Assembly (NCBI GenBank): GCA_037176725.1
Contig: JAZBRS010000077.1
Coordinates: 3,720,001-3,784,000, forward strand
Source: Posidonia oceanica
Taxonomy: Eukaryota; Streptophyta; Magnoliopsida; Alismatales; Posidoniaceae
Direction of reading: 5' to 3'
DNA: 64,000 bases
The notes below the pieces were generated by a model, which was given only the letters and a program-made list of their open reading frames with translations, made no database searches and was not told where the DNA came from. Of the stretch, positions 57,329-64,000 are shown piece by piece. The position numbers and the translations under genes are program-made. Numbering within the stretch: the first letter of the stretch is position 1; each line of letters begins with the position of its first letter.

Positions 57329-59443
57329 ATGGTGGAAAACTTTGACAAGGAACCGGTCGAGGTGATCTCTTCTGTATCCCGACAAACTGTCCAATTTGAT
57401 CCTAAGCCGTCGGACGCCTTATACCGTGTTAACCGGTTTGAGCCGGTTAACTTTATCCCTCTTCTTGAGCATGTCAGCTCTCTGGCCGTTCATTGTAACC
57501 CCTCCAGGATGGTCGAGAACATTTGCCGCAGGTGGGGCTATGAGAAGGGAACGCCACTTGGGCGTCACGGCTAAGGGATCGCCGAGCCGGTTGCAACTGA
57601 GGAGCGCGAAAAGTTCCAATGCCTGGGATATGAATGGCAACCCTGCGATGGTGAGCGCCTGCACTCAAGGGGACGGAAGCTCATGATTCCTCAGGACCTC
57701 ACTAACTTTGTCAGTGCAGGCATTCTCAACCCGAACACGAGCCCAGCAACAACCCAGCCAGCACCGTGCCAGAGCCCCCCACTACCGACAGAGGAGTGGG
57801 TCTGCATAGAGGACTATTATTCCAATGAGGAGCAGTCCAGCATGGTTATCCCAGCACAATCCAAGGAAGAGGCCCAGATCAGCCCTGCAATCTCCCGGTC
57901 AGTTTGTCTGGCCCTTACCTCTACTGGTACAGTGGCAGATTTTATAAACTCTGTGTCAGAAATGATAGCCTCTTTCCCCTCTGCAGCTTCACCAATGCCT
58001 ATGACAGCTACATCGACAGCTTCAGAGTCAGGAGCACTTCTGCAGCCACTAGCCACCTGTCCACTCATGGTTGCAGCCGCACCAGTACAGAAGTTACCTT
58101 TTCTAGGGGCGCAATCAGTCGATTCAGGCGACGGTGTGACTCAGCCCACCTCATCAACAGCTCCACAAGCAAAGCAGGCGGCGTCATTAGCCATACCGCC
58201 GTCAGCTTTAGCAAAACCAACATTTTGGAAGACCCCCGCCGCTACTACAGAGAAACAACCACCAGTACACACGGGTGCCGGCGTTTCATTCCCCAGAGCA
58301 ACCGTCCAGCTGTTGGACCTCCAGAAGAGCGCCTTTGCCTCCCCCAACCACAGCACTGTCCCCGTTGGCGCCACTGTCAGTGGCATCCTTGACAGGCCTA
58401 TTCGCATCTCTGATTGCCCTAGTGCCACAACCAGCCGCGCCAAGAGGTTAGCCAACCAGTAACAGAACTGACACCCCGGTCGGTGATATGTCGGAAGCCT
58501 GAGCAGACCCCGTAGGCAAAGGAATCGCTGGGCAGGACTTTGAAGAGGCCGTCTATGCCTATTACGTCGACACACCCTCAGAAGACAAGGAGAGTGCGAC
58601 TGCAGAAGCCCAGGTGGCTGACAGGCTCGGAGACTTGGAACTGCTATTCCAAGAGCAACTCGCGGTGTTGGCTGAAGACACCGCCGAGCAGCAGACGCTA
58701 AGGAAAAGGAAAGCCGTGGCCACGGATCCCTCCCCGTCGCAAGGCCATTCCTCAATTATGGTCTTGAAGGAAGAACTAGAGGCAGCACCTACTAGACAAG
58801 ACAAGTTGATCACTCCACAGCCAGAAGGCGGGTCTAGGTGGTTCGTGCGGCGCATGCCCCGCTCGGGCACTGCGTTCGGCGACAGTACACGGATTCGTCA
58901 CCTAGAGGACAGTTGTCCATCTCCGGCACTCCCCGCAAGTACATCTGAGAACGCAGAGGAGGGGACAGTACAGACAGCAGCGGTAGCAGATAGAGCAGTC
59001 CCAGCAGTCTAGGCAGTCCCAGCAGTGACAGTGGTGCTAGAGCAGTCGAAACAGACAGAGCAGCCAGATCAGTCAACGAGATCAGGGGCCACTGAAGCAG
59101 ATGCCACCCACCGAGCCTACAGAAATACTCGGGTGAGCGTGACCATCCTGAGGCATCATCAGGATCAAGAGGCGGAACATGTCCACTCCTTCGACATTAC
59201 AGACCCAACATTTGAGAAGGAGATCCTCTTGGAACTCATTGCATATGAGGGAGAGGACGATACAGGCGTAGATGAGAATGATGAACCACCGCCTGAGTTC
59301 CAACCATATGATGAAGACCCAGAAACCTCCATGTTGAGGAAGAGACGGAGGTTATCAACATTGGCACAGCTGAAGATGTCAAGGAGGTCCGCATCAGCGC
59401 CCTACTGACGCCCTAGGCTAGAGCAAAGTTTATTGCATTCCTT
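57329..59443 (+). pseudogene. P2 protease-RT connecting region
   Basis: Long low-complexity linker with stops and shifts. Open pieces are 57329-57574, 57683-58462 (Ser/Thr/Ala/Pro-rich), 58614-59012 (acidic and Gln-rich in part) and 59025-59408 (acidic, ending just before RT). No domain recognised. Tat elements typically have a long spacer between protease and RT, so this is probably polyprotein and not a separate gene. Confidence 0.55.
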
Positions 59444-60418
59444 ATGGAATATGAAGATGTCTTCGCCTGGAGTTATGAAAACATGGTCAGCCTTGATGTC
59501 AAGATTGTGGTGCACAACTTGCCTCTGGATCCAGACGCGAGGCCAGTAAAGCAAAAGCTTCGGAAGTGGCGACCACAGTGGTTGCTCAAGATCAAAGAGG
59601 AAATCATGAAGCAGCACAGTGTTGGCTTTCTCAAGGTCGTCCTCTACCCAGAACGGCTCGCGAATGTCGTGCTAGTGCCCAAGAAGGACGGTCAGGTCTG
59701 TATGTGCATTGATTATATGGATCTGAGCAAGGCCAGTCGTAAGGACGACTTTCCCCTACCGCACATCGACGTCCTGGTAGACAACACTGCAGGACACAAG
59801 ATGCTCTCCTTCATGGACGGCTTCTCCAGCTACAATCAGATCAGAATGGCGGAAGTAGACATAGAAAAGACTTCTTTTATCACCCCCTGGGGAGTTTTCT
59901 GCTATCAGGTCATGCCATTTGGGCTCAAGAATGCCGGAGCAACATATCAGAGGGTGATGACAGCATTATTCCACGACCTCATGCACCAGGAAGTTGAGGT
60001 CTACGTGGACGACATTATTGCTAAGTCTAGAGAGCCTGAGGATCACCTTATCTGCCTCAAGAAGCTCTTTAACCACCTGAGGAAGTACAAGCTTCGCCTT
60101 AACCCTAGTAAATGTGTATTCGAGGTATCATCTGGCAAGCTGCTGGGCTACATTGTCAGCCAGAGGGGGATTGAAGTAGACCTGAGCAAGGCCAAAGCCA
60201 TCGTGGACATGCCACCCCCCAAGACTGAGAAGGAAGTCAGTGGCCTGCTGGGGCGTCTATAGTATATCAGTCGGTTCATCGCACAGCTCACACTTATCTG
60301 CGAACCGATCTTCAAGCTCCTAAAGAAGAATGCACAGATCAACTGGAGCGAGGAGTGCCAAGCTGCATTTGACAAGATCAAGCAGCTCCTCATCAGGCCT
60401 CCTGTCCTGGTCTCTCCC
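59444..60418 (+). pseudogene. P2 reverse transcriptase
   Basis: Ty3/Gypsy RT. From the ORF start at 59444: FAWSYENM, the RPVKQKLRKWRP segment, VVLVPKKDGQV, LPHIDVLVDNTAG, FMDGFSSYNQIRM with catalytic Asp at residue 125, WGVFCYQVMPFGLKNAGATY, and YVDD with the other catalytic Asp pair at residues 189-190. The connection domain GIEVDLSKAKAIVDMP follows. TAG at 60260-60262 replaces the Gln expected in the LQYISRF-type motif; downstream text stays in frame to 60418. It would copy element RNA to DNA. All catalytic residues are present but the gene is broken. Confidence 0.9.
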
Positions 60419-60850
60419 GTGCCAGGGAGACCTCTGATCCTCTACCTTTCTACCACGCAGTATTCCATGGGCGCCATCTTGGGCAAACATGATGAAATGG
60501 GTAGAAAGGAGCGTGCCATCTATTACCTGAGCAAGAAGTTCACTGATTGCGAAGCCAGGTATAGCACCATAGAGAAGACCTGCCTATCTCTAGTCTGGAC
60601 CGTGCAGAAGCTAAGGCATTACATGATGGCGCACCCAGTCCAGCTCTTATGCCGGCATGACCCCATCAAGTTCCTTTTTCAGAAGCCGGTTATGATAGGC
60701 AGATGTGTTAAGTGGCAGGTGTTATTGTCTCAGTACGACATCACCTTCGTCACACAGAAGTCAATGAAGGGGCAAGCCATGGTAGATCATCTAGCTGACT
60801 TCCCACTACCTGAATATCAGCCTCTGCAGACACAGTTTCCCGATGAAGAC
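60419..60850 (+). CDS. P2 RT-linked RNase H, degenerate active site
   Basis: First part of a 509-codon open frame (60419-61948) that continues RT. ILYLSTTQYSMGAIL stands where Ty3/Gypsy RNase H normally has an Asp-containing strand (D-A-S); here it is S-T-T. RAIYYLSKKFTDCEARYST, LVWTVQKLRHYM and the LLCRHDPIKFL segment complete the fold. Loss of the first catalytic residue fits the published view that the original RNase H of Tat elements is inactive and complemented by a second domain. The start codon at 60419 only marks the open frame; the true polyprotein starts upstream. Confidence 0.85.
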
Positions 60851-61300
60851 ATTCTATTCACCATGGAGGATTCAGAGCAGAAGGATCCTGAAGACAAACT
60901 ACAGTGGCATCAGTACTTCGATGGCGCAGTTAATAGAAGGGGCAGAGGCATCGGCGTTGTCTTAGCAACGCCGAAGGGAGAGCTGATCCCATTTGCAAGG
61001 AAGATGACATTCCCTTGCACCAACAATGAGGTAGAGTATGAAGCCTACCTTCTGGGGCTGCAAGTCGCACTCGAGCATGATGTGCGCAAGCTGCATGTAC
61101 ATGGGGATGCGATGCTGGTCATCTCCCAAGTCAACGGTGACTGGAAGACTAAGGACCCTAAGCTGGTACCTTATCATGAATGCTTACTGAAGTTGATAGA
61201 AGAATTTGAAAGCATCTGCTTCACTTACATGAATAGAGCCAAGAACGCCTATGCAGATGCTCTGGCAACCCTAGCATCTTGGCTCTCTATACCCGAGCAT
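60851..61300 (+). CDS. P2 second (archaeal-type) RNase H
   Basis: Residues about 145-295 of the open frame. WHQYFDGAVNRRGRGIGVVL supplies D168; NNEVEYEAYLLGLQ supplies E206; HGDAMLVISQ supplies D230; NAYADALATLAS supplies D280. All four expected catalytic acids are present. A second RNase H between RNase H and integrase is the hallmark of the Tat lineage. It would remove the RNA strand during reverse transcription. The M2 copy has Tyr for D168. Confidence 0.88.
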
Positions 61301-62632
61301 CGTGCAGTGGACGTATCAGTCTCTCGTGTGGAACAGCCCGCACACTACATGACTATCGAGGAAGCGGATCCAGCAAAGGAACATCAATGGTACCACGACA
61401 TTAAAGTCTTCCTGGAATCTGGCAGCCCCCCACCTAGCGCCTCAGCAGCAGACAGAAAGACTTTGGTGCATCTGGTGTCAAAGTATGTGATAGGGGCAGG
61501 ACATCTGTACAGAAGATCTTACAACCAGATGCTCCTACACTGCATAGACAAGAAGGAGGCCGACACACTAATGCTCCAAGCCCATGCAGGGACCTGTGAC
61601 CCTCACATGAACGGTGTGTTGCTAACCAAGAAGATTATGCTCCAAGGCTACTTTTGGTCAACTATGGAGGCAGACTGCTGCCAATTTGTGCGTAAGTGCC
61701 ACAGCTGCCAAATCCATGAGAACTTCATACATGCTCCCCCACAGGAATTGCATAGCATGTCTTCGCCATGGCCTTTGTCCACCTGGGGGATCGATGTCAT
61801 TGGCGCCATACACCCGTCAACTTACAATGGTCATCGCTACATTCTGGTAGCGATCGACTACTTCACCAAGTGGGTGGAAGCGGCCTCCTATAAGACAGTC
61901 ACTGCCGGGGCTACAGAAAAGTTAATCAGAAACAATATCATAGCCTAGTATGGCGTCCCACACGCGCTCATCTCTGATAATAGCACAAACTTCATAGCCA
62001 AGAGGATCGAAGACTACCTGCAGAGCTTCAATATCAAGCATCACTGATCCTCGCCTTATCGGCCACAGATGAACGGCACGGTAGAGTCTGCCAACAAGAA
62101 TCTTATCAAAATCTTGAAAAAGATGGCAGAGACTCACAAGGACTGGCATGAAAAGCTTCCATACGCACTCTGGGCATACATGACATCAGTCCGGACCTCG
62201 ACAGGAGCCACCCTGTACACTCTGGTGTACGACATGGAGGCAATGCTGCCTGTCGAAGTAGAGATCCCCTCACTACGGATCCTACGAGAAGTTGAGCTGG
62301 AAGAAGCAGAATGGGTCGAAGACCACTGCATCTAGCAGAACCTGATCGATGAGCATAGGCTGCAGGCTATACATCATGCTCAGTGCTACCAGAAGCGCTC
62401 GGCCAGAGCATACTTGAAGAAGGTTAGGCCCTGAACCTTCAATCCAGGGGATATGGTCCTTCGAGCTATCCATCTCCTCGACGGCCAAAGGAAATTCTGG
62501 CCCAACTGGCACGACCCCTTCTTGATCAAGCGGGTCTCTTCTTCGATGGCGCAGCAATCCTTGAGGACATGGACCAGGTCAAGCAGTCTGAGCCGGTCAA
62601 TTCATGCTACCTCAAGAAGTACTACCAGTAGC
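61301..62632 (+). pseudogene. P2 integrase
   Basis: His-His-Cys-Cys zinc finger (HAGTCDPHMNG, then CHSCQ), then the catalytic core: D459 of the open frame in GIDVIGAI (61793), D in ALISDNSTNF (61976) and E in NGTVESANK (62084), giving D-x35-E. In-frame stops lie at 61946-61948, 62045-62047, 62333-62335 and near 62432. The C-terminal part has YDMEAMLPVEVEIPSLR, FNPGDMVL and a degenerate WHDPFLI (GPY/F-like) segment, after which the frame is lost near 62540-62632. It would integrate cDNA. Confidence 0.87.
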
Positions 62633-64000
62633 CTATCGCTGCTACCTTGTAGAGTCCTTTCTCTTACTTCTTGCATTCCTTCTTTCCCATGCGTTTTAGG
62701 TTTGTTTGTTTATCAGCAGAGAAAGTTGTAAATGTATTATGTGCATTACTATCATAAGCCCGATGACGAAAGTCGGAGATGCATGCCTACTCTGGAAGGA
62801 GTACTCTCTACCTCACCCGACACTACTTAGATGTCCTAACTAGTGAAGGAGCCACCATCCAAGAGGTAGACGAAATGTCCAAACCCCTCTAGAACTTACA
62901 CCTCCAGAGGGAGAAAAAATCCTAGGGTGTGAGAGAGTGTGAGCAAACCCTACATGTCTTAGCTTGGGCACCACAAAAAGACTAGAAGGCGAAGACAGAA
63001 GTCGGCCCTAGAGATAGAGGTGTGCAGCACAACCTTATCCCTCCGAATTGCTTCGGAGATGGTCCAACATCCGCACCTAGGAGTCTACCAGCCTTGCAAA
63101 GCCTAGTCCCCCATCTTAAAACTAGGCACCCATTACCTCTAAGTTAGGGACAGCGGAAGCCTATGAGCCAAAAAAAAGAACAAGAAAGAAAAGACAAAAA
63201 GCAAAAAAAAACAAGCAAAACAAAAGAGGGGCAAAAACAAAAATCAACCCGAGAAAAAAGGCAAGCAATGTGATCCTGCCCCCTTTCGCCTACCTTAGGG
63301 AAGAACTAAAGTTTGCACCTAGGAAGTACACAAATCCCATGAGGCCTAGCCACCCTTCTCCAGCAAGCAACCCCCCAGCTCCATACCAGGTGTCCACTAC
63401 CTCCTAGCCAGGGATAGGGGAAACCTGCACACTTATGTGGGAGCAAAAGAAAAAAAAAATGGAAAGAGTAGGTGTAATTCCTTGAGAGTTTGGCATGGAG
63501 CCCGTCCTCACTACACCACCACCCATGAACCACCAGTACCCAATCCGAAGTGCCACCAACAGTTAGGAATCCGAGTAGAGTCTGGTGAATCAGAGACCGC
63601 TCCTTCCTTTGCAGCAGGTATCAAGCACTCCATATGCTGAGGGCAATAGATTTAGTATAGAGCATGCATGCATCTATTCACTATCAAATCACTTCTTTTG
63701 CCCCTTTCCTCCCACTCTGCAAGGCTTAGCTCAATGCTGGGACAGTACTTCTGCCAAGGTAGGTCGACCGCCTCCGAGCCTCAGAACGGTCCATCACTGT
63801 CAGTGCAGCGGCCCAAAGAGTGCACCAGTAATCAAAGTTAAGGCAGCCACTCCCAGAGGCAGCGGGACAACTTTGGCACCCCTTTGGGGCCCCTCACGAG
63901 CCATCGGGTCTGCACAGTCAAGCATCACCCCTAATCTATTTGCGACTTCACTCTGGGTGGATGAAGTCCCTTTCCGCTTGCCCCTTTGCTCCGTGCAGGA
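62633..64000 (+). mobile_element. P2 post-integrase spacer, runs off window
   Basis: Noncoding and colinear with M2 39700-41275 on the other strand. A-rich tracts (63170-63250) and a GACTTCA...TGAAGTC hairpin (63945-63969) correspond to the M2 hairpin array. By analogy with M2, the DUF7745-like ORF, repeat arrays, PPT and 3' LTR should follow beyond 64000. Confidence 0.65.

Noticed and set aside
57474..58870. Minus-strand ORFs opposite P2 polyprotein linker
   Set aside because: Antisense shadows of a GC-rich linker; the sense frame carries the family similarity.

Overview
The window is plant nuclear DNA and appears to consist entirely of nested, decaying LTR retrotransposons. I see no host protein gene, rRNA or tRNA. 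The organism is probably a seed plant with a large, repeat-rich genome. The evidence is a Ty3/Gypsy pol of the plant-specific Tat (Ogre/TatI-III) lineage carrying two RNase H domains, primer-binding sites that fit plant tRNA-Arg, a DUF7745/plant-mobile-domain-like ORF, and TTTAGGG-type repeats. The species cannot be named from the sequence.

Layout. 1-1069: 3' end of a long LTR. 1070-2436: internal remnant ending in a polypurine tract (PPT). 2437-4920: LTR1 (+). 4921-10071: P1, a pol-less internal region with a decayed gag, ending in a PPT. 10072-about 12530: LTR2 (+), joined head to head to LTR3 (about 12567-14808, -). 14809-16344: unassigned. 16345-27287: M1 (-), a pol-less element with 3' LTR, PPT, noncoding 3' region, gag, leader, PBS and part of the 5' LTR. 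M1's 5' LTR is interrupted at 27288 by M2 (-), which has a long 3' LTR at 27288-36037 (itself holding a solo LTR at 28351-32662 flanked by GTGTG), a PPT, repeat arrays, a DUF7745-like ORF and part of pol up to 43384. M2 pol is interrupted by P2 (+), which has a 5' LTR at 43385-52691 (holding a solo LTR at 45756-51677 flanked by TAGTT), a PBS, leader, gag, protease, RT, RNase H, second RNase H and integrase. P2 runs off the window end. The order of events is M1, then M2 into M1, then P2 into M2; the solo LTRs entered their host LTRs separately.

P2- and M2-like elements encode pol. P1 and M1 are colinear with each other, keep gag, leader and PPT but lack pol, and were presumably mobilised in trans. 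All coding regions are broken by stops or frameshifts, most clearly C-to-T changes.

The most unusual feature is a wealth of short stem-loop arrays with fixed geometry and variable loops. LTR1 and the P2 5' LTR carry 12 cassettes of paired hairpins with GTTGGACGC/GCGTCCAAC stems and mostly 11-nt loops, repeating every 29 bp. LTR2, LTR3 and the M1 LTRs instead carry GTCGCC/GGCGAC stems with 9-nt loops, repeating every 28-29 bp. Further hairpin arrays lie in the 3' noncoding part of the internal regions, and the leader upstream of gag has a conserved stem-loop followed by a likely mini-intron.
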